NCBI RefSeq assembly: GCF_003732545.1
Contig: NZ_AYKF01000077.1
Coordinates: 1-64,000, forward strand
DNA from: Salinisphaera orenii subsp. halophila YIM 95161
GTDB lineage: Bacteria > Pseudomonadota > Gammaproteobacteria > Nevskiales > Salinisphaeraceae
Length of the DNA: 64,000 bases
Direction of reading: 5' to 3'
Numbering within the stretch: the stretch's first letter is position 1; each line of letters opens with the position of its first letter. A model generated the notes under the pieces. It did not search any database. It was not told where the DNA came from and saw nothing but the letters and a program-made list of their open reading frames with translations. Both the position numbers and the translations under genes were made by a program. Shown in pieces: positions 52,670 to 61,436 of this stretch.

Positions 52670-54610
52670 ATGCGCCTGATCACGCGTCTGCGCCATCTGA
52701 TCCAGTTCAAGCTCGAGCAGTTCATCCTGCGCGGCGTGGTCTCCCGGCTCATGGTGATCGCGCTGGCCATGGCCCTGATCGCGCTCGGCGCCGGTCTGCT
52801 CGTCTACAGCGCCGGACCGGACGCGGCCTACGATGACCCGGGGGCGGCGGTGTGGTGGGCCTTCCTGCGGCTGACCGATTCCGGCTATCTCGGCGACGAC
52901 CAGAGCACGCTGCTGCGCAGCGTGTCCACCGTGCTGACGGTGCTGGGCGTGGTGCTGTTCGTCGGCGCGCTGATCGCGACCATGACCCAGTGGCTCAACG
53001 ACACCATCGAGACGTTGGAGGCCGGCTATACGCCGATCGCCCAGAACAATCACCTGCTCATCCTCGGCTGGAACAACCGCACCGCGCGGATGGTCGAGCA
53101 GGTGCTCGCCTCGGAAGGCCGGGTGGCGCGCTTTCTCAGCCGGCACGGCGGCCGGCGCCTGCATATCGTGATTCTGGCCGAGCGCGTCTCCCAGGCCATG
53201 GTGCAGGAGCTCAAGGACCGGCTCGGCCCCCGCTACGATCCGCGTCGCATCACGCTGCGTTCGGGGACGCCCCTGCGCGCGGACCACCTCAAGCGGGTCG
53301 ATTTCGGCCACGCGGCCGCCGTGCTGCTCCCGGGACGGGAGTTCGAGCGCGAGGGCGCGCCCGATGAGGCCACCATCAAGACGCTGATGAGTGCGGCGAC
53401 CGCCGACGCGGAGACGCTGCCGCTGATGGTCACCGAGATCCTGGACGCCAGCCATCTCGAGACGGCGGGGCGGGCCTATCCGGGGCCCGCCGAGTTCATC
53501 GGTACCGCCCTGATCGTCAGCCGCCTGCTGGCCCAGAATGCCCGGCATCCCGGCCTGTCCTGGGTCTATAACGAGTTTCTCGACGGCGTCGGCAGCCAGA
53601 TATTCGTGCGCGAATGTCCGAGCCTGGCCGGCGAGCGGCTGGTCGACGTCGCGGCCTGCTTCGAGCGGGCGGTGCTGCTGGGCGCGGCGCGCGACGGCCA
53701 TCTGGTGCCGCTGCACGCGCGTGACGACGATCGCGTGGAGGCCGACGACCGGCTGGCATTCATCGCCGCGAGCTTCGAGGACTGTCGGCCCACCGCGCCG
53801 GTGCAGGCGCTGGCGACGCCGGATCCGGTGGCGCGTTCGGCGCGCGCGGCGCGGCGCGCGGGCCACCGGCGGGTGCTGGTGCTGGGCTGGAACCGCAAGG
53901 TGCCGGCGCTGCTGGCCGAGTTCGACGCCTATCGGCGCGAGACGGTGGCCCTCGATGTCTTCTCGCAGCTGGCGACCGATGTCCGTGACCGCGAGCTCGA
54001 ACGCACGGGCGCGGTGTTCGCGCATGCGGCGGTGCGCCAGCTCGAGGGCGATTTGACGGCCTATCATGACGTGGGCCGCCTGGCGCCGGCCGACTACGAC
54101 ACCATCATCCTCGTGGCCAGCGATTGGCTCGGTTCGGCCGAGGCCGCCGATGCGCGCGTGCTCATGGCGTATCTCGTGCTCTCGCGGCTGCTCGAGAGCG
54201 CCGACCGGCCGCCGCGGATCCTGGTCGAGACGCTGTCCGCCGACAATGCCGGTCTGTTCGAGGCGCCCCACGTCGAATGCCTGATTTCGCCGGATCTGCA
54301 GTCGAGCATGCTGACCCAGATCGCGCTGCGTCGCGAGCTGCACTGGGTGATGGAGGAGGTGTTCGGCGCCGGCGGTGCGGAGATCGCCTTTCGCGACGCG
54401 CAGGCGCTGGGCGTGGCCGCTCGCGGTGTCGACTTCGCCGCGCTGCAGGGCCAACGCGCGGCCGAGGACGAGATCCTGCTCGGGGTGATGCGCGGGGCGG
54501 GCGGCGCGGCCCGGCTGGAGCTTAACCCCGCCGACAAGCAGGCGGATCTCGAACTGGCGGCCGGCGACGAGCTCGTCGTGCTGGCCGTGCCGTCCCCGCC
54601 CGCCGCCTGA
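52670..54610 (+). CDS. CASTOR/POLLUX-type ion channel with RCK/TrkA-N domains
   Basis: The 646-residue product starts [20 protein letters not shown] (ATG at 52670, GGGAG about eight bases upstream). A first membrane helix ([21 protein letters not shown]), a pore segment ([18 protein letters not shown]) and a second helix ([20 protein letters not shown]) are followed by two Rossmann regions ([19 protein letters not shown] at about 125 and [19 protein letters not shown] at about 400), as in RCK-gated channels. The pore lacks the TVGYG potassium filter. This is the layout of plant CASTOR/POLLUX and their bacterial relatives; selectivity (K+ or Ca2+) is unknown. It follows recG by 23 bases. Confidence 0.85.
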   Translation: MRLITRLRHLIQFKLEQFILRGVVSRLMVIALAMALIALGAGLLVYSAGPDAAYDDPGAAVWWAFLRLTDSGYLGDDQSTLLRSVSTVLTVLGVVLFVGALIATMTQWLNDTIETLEAGYTPIAQNNHLLILGWNNRTARMVEQVLASEGRVARFLSRHGGRRLHIVILAERVSQAMVQELKDRLGPRYDPRRITLRSGTPLRADHLKRVDFGHAAAVLLPGREFEREGAPDEATIKTLMSAATADAETLPLMVTEILDASHLETAGRAYPGPAEFIGTALIVSRLLAQNARHPGLSWVYNEFLDGVGSQIFVRECPSLAGERLVDVAACFERAVLLGAARDGHLVPLHARDDDRVEADDRLAFIAASFEDCRPTAPVQALATPDPVARSARAARRAGHRRVLVLGWNRKVPALLAEFDAYRRETVALDVFSQLATDVRDRELERTGAVFAHAAVRQLEGDLTAYHDVGRLAPADYDTIILVASDWLGSAEAADARVLMAYLVLSRLLESADRPPRILVETLSADNAGLFEAPHVECLISPDLQSSMLTQIALRRELHWVMEEVFGAGGAEIAFRDAQALGVAARGVDFAALQGQRAAEDEILLGVMRGAGGAARLELNPADKQADLELAAGDELVVLAVPSPPAA

Positions 54611-54629
54611 ACGCGGGACGATCGGTGGG

Positions 54630-54660
54630 GCCGGCGATGCGTCTCGCCTCGCACGCCGGC
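54630..54660. terminator. Hairpin between convergent channel gene and comF
   Basis: GCCGGCG-(A)-TGCG pairs with CGCA-CGCCGGC: eleven pairs with one bulge and an 8-base loop, centred in the 76-base convergent gap. No T-run on either side. Confidence 0.5.
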
Positions 54661-54686
54661 GGCACCCGGCCGCCGCAGCGGCCCGC

Positions 54687-55394
54687 TCAGGCGCGCCCCA
54701 CGCAATAGAGCGTGATCCGCTGCGCGCCCGCCCGCCGCAGCGCGTCGGCGAGCGCTGCGGCGGTCCGCGTGGTGGTGACCACATCGTCGACGATGGCCAC
54801 GTGCGCGGCCGGCGACGGCCCACGACAGGCGAAGGCGCCGCGAACATTGGCGGCGCGGCTGCCGGCCGGCAGTTCACGCTGGGGCGGCGTGTCGCGAACG
54901 CGTGCCGCGGCGCGCGGGTTCACCGGTCGGTCGAGCGCATGCGCCAGCCGTTCCGCGATCAACGTGGCCTGGTTGAAGCCCCGACGGCGCAGGCCGGCCG
55001 GATGGAGCGGCACCGGCACGAGCGCGTCGGGCCGTTCGGATTCCGGCGTCGCCCGCGCAATCCGTGCGCCGAGCAGATCGCCGAGCACGCGCGCATGGGC
55101 GAGCGCGCCGTTGAATTTGAGCCGGGCGATCAGCCAGCGCGCCGGCTCGTCATAGTGGAATGCGGCCACGGCGTGCTCGAAGCGGGGCGTCGGCCGGCAG
55201 TGACGACAGTGCGCGGTCCGCGCATCGCCGGGCAGCGGCAGGGCACAGCCGGCACAGGCGCGATCCAGCCAGGGCAGCTCGGCCCGACAGCCGCTGCAGA
55301 TCGCGGGATCCAGCGGCGCCGGGGCGCGGCAGAGTACGCAGCGCGGACCGACGATCGCCGACTGGATGATTTTGCACCAACGGTCAATTTTCAT
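54687..55394 (-). CDS. comF: ComF family phosphoribosyltransferase-like protein
   Basis: ComF proteins help move incoming single-stranded DNA during natural transformation. The 235-residue protein has an N-terminal zinc finger with Cys-x2-Cys pairs ([32 protein letters not shown]) and a C-terminal PRTase domain with the PRPP loop [16 protein letters not shown] and the family pattern [17 protein letters not shown]. With the type IV pilus genes upstream it hints at competence. It is divergent from bioB by 69 bases, similar to the comF/bioH neighbourhood of other gammaproteobacteria. Confidence 0.92.
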   Translation of the reverse strand: MKIDRWCKIIQSAIVGPRCVLCRAPAPLDPAICSGCRAELPWLDRACAGCALPLPGDARTAHCRHCRPTPRFEHAVAAFHYDEPARWLIARLKFNGALAHARVLGDLLGARIARATPESERPDALVPVPLHPAGLRRRGFNQATLIAERLAHALDRPVNPRAAARVRDTPPQRELPAGSRAANVRGAFACRGPSPAAHVAIVDDVVTTTRTAAALADALRRAGAQRITLYCVGRA

Positions 55395-55463
55395 TTCTTT
55401 TTTGATTTGACAGCCGCGCGGCGCTCGCCAAAGCTATACGGACATTTCACTGCCGATCCTGCC
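55395..55463. promoter_or_regulatory. Divergent region comF / bioB with inverted repeat
   Basis: The gap is AT-rich for this genome. TTGACA (55407-55412) and TATACG (55435-55440) point to bioB but are 22 bases apart, too long for a normal promoter. GTCAA (55383-55387) and TTGAC (55407-55411) form a short inverted repeat over the comF start. It is not a recognisable BirA operator. Confidence 0.35.
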
Positions 55464-56525
55464 ATGTCCGAGACCGCCGCCGCGCACGCGCCGCGCCACG
55501 ACTGGAGCCACGAGGAAGTCGTCGCCCTGTTCGCGCTGCCCTTCACCGATCTCATCTGCCGCGCTCAGCAGGCGCACCGCGCGCATTTCGATGCCAACGC
55601 CGTGCAGCTGTCGACGCTGATGTCGATCAAGACCGGCGCCTGCCCGGAGGACTGTGCCTACTGCCCGCAGAGCGTGCGCTTCGATACCGGCCTGGAGCGC
55701 GAGGCGCTGCTGCCGTTGGAACAGGTGCGCGATGCGGCGCGCCGTGCAAAGGGCGCGGGCGCGACCCGTTTCTGCATGGGCGCGGCCTGGCGCAGCCCGA
55801 AGGATCGCGATCTGGCGAAGGTCATCGACATGGTCCAGGCGGTCAAGAACGAGGGCCTGGAGACCTGTGTGACGCTGGGCATGCTCAAGGCCCGCCAGGC
55901 CGAGCAGCTCAAGGAAGCGGGCCTCGACTACTACAACCACAACCTCGACACCTCGCCCGAGTACTACGAGGACATCATCAGCACGCGCACCTACGCCGAT
56001 CGTCTGGACACGCTCGAGCACGTGCGCGAGGCCGGCCTGAAGGTGTGCTGCGGCGGCATCGTCGGCATGGGCGAGGCGCCGGCCGACCGCGCCGAACTGC
56101 TGCGCCAGCTGGCCAATCTGCCCGAGCATCCGCAGAGCGTGCCGATCAACAATCTGGTGCAGGTCGAGGGCACGCCGCTGCACGGCGTCGATCCGATCGA
56201 CGAACTGGATTTCGTGCGCACGATCGCGGTCGCCAAGATCATGATGCCGGCGTCCTATGTACGCCTGTCTGCCGGCCGCGAAGAAATGTCGGAGGCGACC
56301 CAGACGCTGTGCTTTCTGGCGGGCGCGAACTCGATCTTCTACGGCGATCAGCTGCTGACCACGAGCAACCCCGAACATCTCAAGGATCTGGCCCTGCTCG
56401 ACAAGCTCGGCATGGCGCCCGAAGCCTCGCCCAAGTACAGCGATATCGGCCCCGCCGAGGCGCCGAGCGCCGACCACGCGCCACAGGCCGAGCGGGCCGC
56501 GGCGCGGGCGGCCGAAGCCGGCTGA
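55464..56525 (+). CDS. bioB: Biotin synthase
   Basis: BioB is the radical SAM enzyme that inserts sulfur into dethiobiotin. From the ATG at 55464 the protein is 353 residues. The SAM cluster is Cys60-x3-Cys64-x2-Cys67 ([13 protein letters not shown]); other marks are [40 protein letters not shown] and [13 protein letters not shown], with [11 protein letters not shown] binding the [2Fe-2S] cluster Arg. A short Ala/Glu-rich tail ends the protein. First gene of bioBFHD. Confidence 0.97.
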   Translation: MSETAAAHAPRHDWSHEEVVALFALPFTDLICRAQQAHRAHFDANAVQLSTLMSIKTGACPEDCAYCPQSVRFDTGLEREALLPLEQVRDAARRAKGAGATRFCMGAAWRSPKDRDLAKVIDMVQAVKNEGLETCVTLGMLKARQAEQLKEAGLDYYNHNLDTSPEYYEDIISTRTYADRLDTLEHVREAGLKVCCGGIVGMGEAPADRAELLRQLANLPEHPQSVPINNLVQVEGTPLHGVDPIDELDFVRTIAVAKIMMPASYVRLSAGREEMSEATQTLCFLAGANSIFYGDQLLTTSNPEHLKDLALLDKLGMAPEASPKYSDIGPAEAPSADHAPQAERAAARAAEAG

Positions 56526-56532
56526 ACACGAC

Positions 56533-57735
56533 GTGAGGCTGGCCGAGCATTGCCGTGAGCGTCTGGCTACGATCCGTGCCGCCGATCGCTTTCGTCGGCG
56601 GCGGGTGATCGAGGGTGCCCACGGCCCCGAGGTCGTGGCCGACGGGCGCCGCTGCATCAATTTCTGCAGCAACGACTATCTTGGTTTGGCCGCCGATCCG
56701 ACGCTGTCGCGTCGGCTGGCCGCGGCCGCGGGCGATGTCGGCACCGGCAGCGCGGCCTCGCAGCTGGTCACCGGCCACAACGCCGAGCACGCCGCGCTCG
56801 AAGCCGAGCTGGCCGAGTGGGTCGGGCGCGAGCGCGCGCTCGTCTTCGCCACGGGTTATGCCGCCAATGTCGGCGTGGTCAGCGCGCTGATGGGCAAGCG
56901 CGATCACATCGTGGCCGATGCGCTCAATCACGCGTCCCTGATCGACGGCGCACGGCTGTCGGGCGCGGCCAAGCATGTCTACGCCCATGCCGACGCCGGC
57001 GCGGCGGACGCGGCCCTGCAGGCCTGCGAGGGCGGCAACCGGCTGCTGGTGACCGACAGCGTGTTCTCGATGGACGGCGATACCGCGCCCCTTGCCGCGC
57101 TCGCCGCCAGTGCACAGGCGCGCGACGCCTGGCATGCGGTCGACGATGCCCACGGCCTCGGCGTATTCGGCCCGGCTGGTGCCGGGCGCGTCGCTGAAGA
57201 GGGGCTGGGCAGTGACCGTGTGCCGCTGCTGCTGGCGACGCTCGGCAAGTCGGTCGGCGCGGCCGGGGCGTTCGTGGCCGGTGACGACGACGTGATCGAG
57301 GCGATCCTGCAGAGCGCGCGTTCGCTGATATTCTCCACCGCGCCGCCGCCGGCCCTGGCCGCGGCGGCTCACGCGGGCGTGGCGAGCGCGCGCACCGGCG
57401 ACGATCGCCGTCGGCATCTGCACGGGCTGATCGCGCGTTTTCGCCGCGGCGCGGCCGAGCTCGACCTGCCGCTTGAGACGTCGGACAGCCCCATTCAGCC
57501 GCTGGTGCTGGGCGCCGAGGCGCGAGCGCTGACGCTCAGCGATGCGCTGCTCGCCCGCGGTTACCTGGTCGGGGCGATTCGTCCGCCGACGGTCGCGCCG
57601 GGCACGTCGCGCTTGCGCGTCACGCTCACGGCCGGCCACAGTGCGGCCCAGGTGGACGGGCTGCTGGCGGCGCTGTCCGATGCGATTCACGACGGGGCGG
57701 CCCGCCGCCGCAGTCCCGCACGAGAGAGTGCATGA
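56533..57735 (+). CDS. bioF: 8-amino-7-oxononanoate synthase
   Basis: BioF joins pimeloyl-ACP and alanine using PLP. The 400-residue protein has INFCSNDYLGLAADP, the glycine-rich GTGSAASQLVTGHNAEHAALE, DDAHGLGVFGPAGAG and the PLP lysine Lys239 in LATLGKSVGAAGAFV. The start is GTG at 56533, eight bases after bioB. It overlaps bioH by four bases. Confidence 0.95.
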   Translation: MRLAEHCRERLATIRAADRFRRRRVIEGAHGPEVVADGRRCINFCSNDYLGLAADPTLSRRLAAAAGDVGTGSAASQLVTGHNAEHAALEAELAEWVGRERALVFATGYAANVGVVSALMGKRDHIVADALNHASLIDGARLSGAAKHVYAHADAGAADAALQACEGGNRLLVTDSVFSMDGDTAPLAALAASAQARDAWHAVDDAHGLGVFGPAGAGRVAEEGLGSDRVPLLLATLGKSVGAAGAFVAGDDDVIEAILQSARSLIFSTAPPPALAAAAHAGVASARTGDDRRRHLHGLIARFRRGAAELDLPLETSDSPIQPLVLGAEARALTLSDALLARGYLVGAIRPPTVAPGTSRLRVTLTAGHSAAQVDGLLAALSDAIHDGAARRRSPARESA

Positions 57736-58505
57736 CGCTGAACATCCGCAGTCAGGGGCACGGCCCCGATGTGGTCTTCCTGCACGGCTGGGGTCTGTCC
57801 GGGCGGATCTGGCAGCCGCTGGCCGACCGCCTGTCCGACGTGATGCGCTGCCATCTGGTCGATCTGCCCGGCCACGGCGACAGCCCCGGCGGTTACGCCG
57901 GGCTCAATAACTGGGCGGATGCCGTCGCCTCGGGAATCGAGCGGCCGGCGGTGGTGGTGGGCTGGTCGCTCGGCGGCCTCGTGGCGCTGGCCATGGCGCG
58001 GCGTTGGCCCGATCGGGTGCGCGCGCTCGCGCCGGTGGCGTCGCTGCCGCGCATGGTGCGCGAACCGGATTGGTCCTGGGGCATGAAGTCGAGCGCGATC
58101 GAAGCCACCCGCCGCGGTCTGAACGAGGACTTCTCCACAACGCTCAGCGAGTTTCTGATGCAGCAGGTACTGGGCGAACCCGGTGCGGCCCGCGCCGTGC
58201 GCAGCCTGCGCAACGATCTCATCGATCGGCCGCCGCAGCGCAGCGCGCTGGAGCGCGGACTCGACATTCTCTTCGAGGCGGATTTTCGCGAAACGCTGTC
58301 CGCCATCGATTGCCCGGCGTTGTGGATCGCCGGGGCGCGCGACCGTCTCGCGCATCCGGACGGCGTGGCTTGGGCGGCCGCGCAGATGCCCCGGGGCGAG
58401 TGCTGGCGGGTCGAGCGGGCCGCGCACGCGCCGTTCGTCTCCCATGAGAAGCGCTTCGCCGAACGCCTGCTGGCGTTCGTCCGGGCCAGCGAGCCGGTGG
58501 CGTGA
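57732..58505 (+). CDS. bioH: Pimeloyl-ACP methyl ester carboxylesterase BioH
   Basis: BioH removes the methyl cap from pimeloyl-ACP methyl ester, ending the BioC-BioH chain. The 257-residue alpha/beta hydrolase has the nucleophile Ser79 in VVGWSLGGLVAL, the acid in WIAGARDRLAHP and the base in ERAAHAPFVSHEKRF, plus VFLHGWGLSGRIW near the start typical of BioH. It overlaps the bioF end. The normal neighbour bioC is not between it and bioD. Confidence 0.93.
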   Translation: MTLNIRSQGHGPDVVFLHGWGLSGRIWQPLADRLSDVMRCHLVDLPGHGDSPGGYAGLNNWADAVASGIERPAVVVGWSLGGLVALAMARRWPDRVRALAPVASLPRMVREPDWSWGMKSSAIEATRRGLNEDFSTTLSEFLMQQVLGEPGAARAVRSLRNDLIDRPPQRSALERGLDILFEADFRETLSAIDCPALWIAGARDRLAHPDGVAWAAAQMPRGECWRVERAAHAPFVSHEKRFAERLLAFVRASEPVA

Positions 58506-58617
58506 GCGCGCGGATCGTTCGGCGTCGAGACCTTGACGCGTCGCGGCGGGGCGTTCGCCGCGCCGATCGCGCGCGGTTGCGCCATTCGCGTCGCGGCCCG
58601 CGCGCCGGGCCGGCGAC

Positions 58618-59328
58618 ATGACCGCGCGCACGCTGTTCGTCACCGGTACGGATACCGAGATCGGCAAGACCCGTATCAGCACGGCGCTGCTTCGCGGACT
58701 GCGCGGCGTCGGCCAGAGGGCGGTCGGCTACAAGCCGGTGGCCAGCGGCTGCGTGGCGGGTGCCGAGGGTCTGCGCAACGAGGACGCCCTCGCGCTGCAG
58801 GCCGCGGGGACGCCGGGCTGGGACTACGATGCGATCAATCCCTATGCCTTCGGGCCCGCGATCGCGCCCCACATCGCGGCCGCCGACGCCGGCGCGACCG
58901 TGGACCGGGCGGTGCTCGACGCCGGCCACGACGCGCTGGCCGCCGCCAGTGACTGGGTGGTCGTGGAAGGCGCGGGCGGCTGGTACGTGCCGCTGTCGGA
59001 TACGCTCGACTTCGCCGACTGGGTCGCCGCGCGCGGCTGGCCGGTGCTGCTGGTGGTCGGCATGCGGCTGGGCTGCGTCAATCACGCGCTGCTGTCCGCG
59101 CACGCGATCGCCGTCCGCACGCGTCTGGTCGGCTGGATCGCCAACACACTGCCGCCCGAGCAGCCGCGCCTGGCGGCCAACCTGGCCTGCCTCGAAGCGC
59201 GCATGCCGGCCCCTTTGGTGGCGCGGGTGGACATGGATCCGGCGCCCGACTTCACGCTGAATCCGGCGCTCTGGTTTGCGCGTACATACCCACAGGGGTA
59301 TAAAACCCGAAGTTTGCCAGCGGTATAG
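58618..59328 (+). CDS. bioD: Dethiobiotin synthetase
   Basis: BioD closes the ureido ring of dethiobiotin with CO2 and ATP. The 236-residue protein has the P-loop FVTGTDTEIGKTRIS, YKPVASGC and VVEGAGGWYVPLSDTLDFAD, all diagnostic. It follows bioH after 112 bases with no gene between. It is the last gene of the biotin operon. Confidence 0.95.
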   Translation: MTARTLFVTGTDTEIGKTRISTALLRGLRGVGQRAVGYKPVASGCVAGAEGLRNEDALALQAAGTPGWDYDAINPYAFGPAIAPHIAAADAGATVDRAVLDAGHDALAAASDWVVVEGAGGWYVPLSDTLDFADWVAARGWPVLLVVGMRLGCVNHALLSAHAIAVRTRLVGWIANTLPPEQPRLAANLACLEARMPAPLVARVDMDPAPDFTLNPALWFARTYPQGYKTRSLPAV

Positions 59329-59365
59329 CGCTTCGCATAAACTCTCGGCCGGAGGATACGGCGGG

Positions 59366-59851
59366 ATGTCGACCGGACTGCACAGCGAACATTCCGTACG
59401 ACGTCTGGTGATCGCACCGAACGGTTCGATGACCGTGGCTCAGGCGCAATGGTTCTTTCTGGGCATGTGCGTCGTGTCGTTCGGCGTGGCCGGCGTGATG
59501 ACCGTCTGGGGGCTGTGGCTGATATGGCCGTTCGCCGGACTCGAGATGGCGGCGCTGGGCGCGGGGCTCTATGCGAGTCTGCGGGACAACGGGTATCGCG
59601 AAGTGATTTCGGTCTATCCGGATCACATCGAGGTCGAGGCCGGACGGAACGAACCACAGCGGCGATGGGAGTTTCCGCGACTGCTCACGCAGGTGCGGCT
59701 TTCGCCCGGTGTGAATCGAAACAGCCCGAGCCGTCTGCTGCTCACGCGGCACGGTCACGGCTGTGAACTGGGGCGCTGCCTGACCGACGAGGAGCGCGCC
59801 GAGGTCGCCGAGCGGCTCAAGTCGTGGGTCACCGCGACCGAGCTGCCGTAG
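59366..59851 (+). CDS. DUF2244 membrane protein
   Basis: The 161-residue protein starts MSTGLHSEHSVRRLVIAPN; GGAGG lies ten bases upstream. Two adjacent membrane helices (AQWFFLGMCVVSFGVAGVMTVW and the following WLIWPFAGLEMAALGAGLYA) are followed by a soluble domain with EFPRLLTQVRLSPG and the conserved Arg/Gly pattern of DUF2244. This family is regularly found just upstream of cytochrome oxidase genes, as here, but its function is unknown; a role in oxidase assembly is inferred. Confidence 0.85.
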   Translation: MSTGLHSEHSVRRLVIAPNGSMTVAQAQWFFLGMCVVSFGVAGVMTVWGLWLIWPFAGLEMAALGAGLYASLRDNGYREVISVYPDHIEVEAGRNEPQRRWEFPRLLTQVRLSPGVNRNSPSRLLLTRHGHGCELGRCLTDEERAEVAERLKSWVTATELP

Positions 59852-59882
59852 GCCGGACTGGGCGGATATACAGAGAGTGATT

Positions 59883-61400
59883 ATGAAGAAGATCAGCATG
59901 CTGTCTCGTTGGGGTCTGGGGGCGCTCGGTGCGCTGGCCATGGCGCCGGCCCACGCCGAATGGACGCTCAACATGGGCCGCGGCGTGACCGACCTGACCG
60001 ACGACGTCTTCGGTCTGCACATGCTGATCTTCTGGATCTGCGTGGTCATCGGCATCGGCGTGTTCGGCGCGATGCTGTATTCGGTGATCGTGCACCGCAA
60101 GGCGCGCGGCTTCGAGGCCGCGCACTTCCACGAATCCACGGTCGTCGAGATCGCGTGGACGGTGGTGCCGTTCATCATCCTGATCGCGGTCGCGATTCCC
60201 GCCGCCGGTACGCTGCTGCAGATCGAGGACAGCAGCGATCCGGACATGACCATTCGCGTGACCGGCTACCAGTGGCTCTGGGAGTACGATTACGTCGACG
60301 AGGACGTGAGTTTCTTCAGCCGCATCGATCGCGAGAGCGACCGCGCGCGCCAGCTCGGTTCCGGGATCGATCCCGCGGGCGTCGAGCATTATCTGCGCAA
60401 CGTGGACAATCCGATGGTCGTGCCGGTCGATACCCGGGTCCGGCTGCTGCTGACGTCCGGCGACGTGATCCACTCCTGGTGGGTGCCCGAACTCGGCGGC
60501 AAGAAGGACGCGATTCCGGGCTATATCAACGACATGTGGTTCGAGGCCAACGAGACGGGGACCTATCGCGGCCAGTGCGCGGAGCTCTGCGGGCGCGGTC
60601 ACGCGTTCATGCCGATCGTGGTGAAGGTGGTGTCCCAGTCCGAGTACGACGAGTGGGTCGCGGAGCAGGGCGGCGACGCCGGCTCCGAGGGCGAGCTTGC
60701 CACCGGTCAGCCCTCGCCGGACGAGGCCAGCGCCGACGAGGCCACTTCGAGCGAGGAGAGTCCGACCGCCGGCAACGCCACCGAAGGGCGCACCGAGGAC
60801 GACAGCGAGGATCAGCCGGAAGAGGCCGAGGAGAGCATGGTCGGCTCGGGTGAAGAGGACGAAGGCAGCGAGCCCGCCACCGGCGACGAGCAGGATTCGG
60901 ACGCGGACGAGGCCTCGGATGACAGCGGTTCCGATGACGGCGGTTCGGAAGAATCCGATTCGGCCGATCAGGACGCCGGTGGCGACAGCGAGGAGGCCGC
61001 CGCCTCGAGTGGTTCCGACAATGGCTCGAACGGTGGTTCGGGTGACGAGGACGAGGGCAGCGGCGGTGACGCCGCGGGCGACGGCTCGGACGAGGTCTCG
61101 AAGGACGAGCTGATGAGCGAGGGCGAGACGGTGTATGCCGACCTCTGCGCCGCCTGTCATCAGCCGGACGGCAGTGGCATGCCCTCGGCCGGCTTCCCCG
61201 CCCTCAAGGACGGCGCGATCACCACCGGGCCCGTCGAGGCGCACGTGGCGCAGGTTCTCGACGGCAAGGGCGCTATGCCGCCTTACAAGGGTTCGCTCAG
61301 CGATCGCGAGATCGCCGCAGTCGTGACCTACGAGCGCAATTCGTTCGGCAACAGTACGGGCGACGTCATCCAGCCGTCCCAGGTTGCCGAGCAGCGATAG
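59883..61400 (+). CDS. coxB: Cytochrome c oxidase subunit II with fused cytochrome c domain (caa3-like) and an acidic linker
   Basis: CoxB takes electrons from cytochrome c through its CuA site. The 505-residue protein (ATG at 59883, GAGAG close upstream) has a signal peptide, two membrane helices (LHMLIFWICVVIGIGVFGAM; IAWTVVPFIILIAVAIPAAG) and the CuA domain with HSWWVPE and CAELCGRGHAFM. Residues about 262-405 are a low-complexity linker of Asp, Glu, Ser, Gly and Ala. A mono-heme cytochrome c domain follows (CAACH at about 422, axial Met in GKGAMPPYKG). Typical subunit II is 250-390 residues. The linker may be a salt adaptation or a flexible tether for the cytochrome. Confidence 0.95.
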   Translation: MKKISMLSRWGLGALGALAMAPAHAEWTLNMGRGVTDLTDDVFGLHMLIFWICVVIGIGVFGAMLYSVIVHRKARGFEAAHFHESTVVEIAWTVVPFIILIAVAIPAAGTLLQIEDSSDPDMTIRVTGYQWLWEYDYVDEDVSFFSRIDRESDRARQLGSGIDPAGVEHYLRNVDNPMVVPVDTRVRLLLTSGDVIHSWWVPELGGKKDAIPGYINDMWFEANETGTYRGQCAELCGRGHAFMPIVVKVVSQSEYDEWVAEQGGDAGSEGELATGQPSPDEASADEATSSEESPTAGNATEGRTEDDSEDQPEEAEESMVGSGEEDEGSEPATGDEQDSDADEASDDSGSDDGGSEESDSADQDAGGDSEEAAASSGSDNGSNGGSGDEDEGSGGDAAGDGSDEVSKDELMSEGETVYADLCAACHQPDGSGMPSAGFPALKDGAITTGPVEAHVAQVLDGKGAMPPYKGSLSDREIAAVVTYERNSFGNSTGDVIQPSQVAEQR

Positions 61401-61436
61401 CACAGGCCCCGTGAACGGCGGCCCAGGAGATACGCG

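Noticed and set aside
55395-55463. BirA operator ahead of bioB
   Set aside because: The TTGTAAACC-type palindrome is absent; only a short GTCAA/TTGAC repeat is seen.
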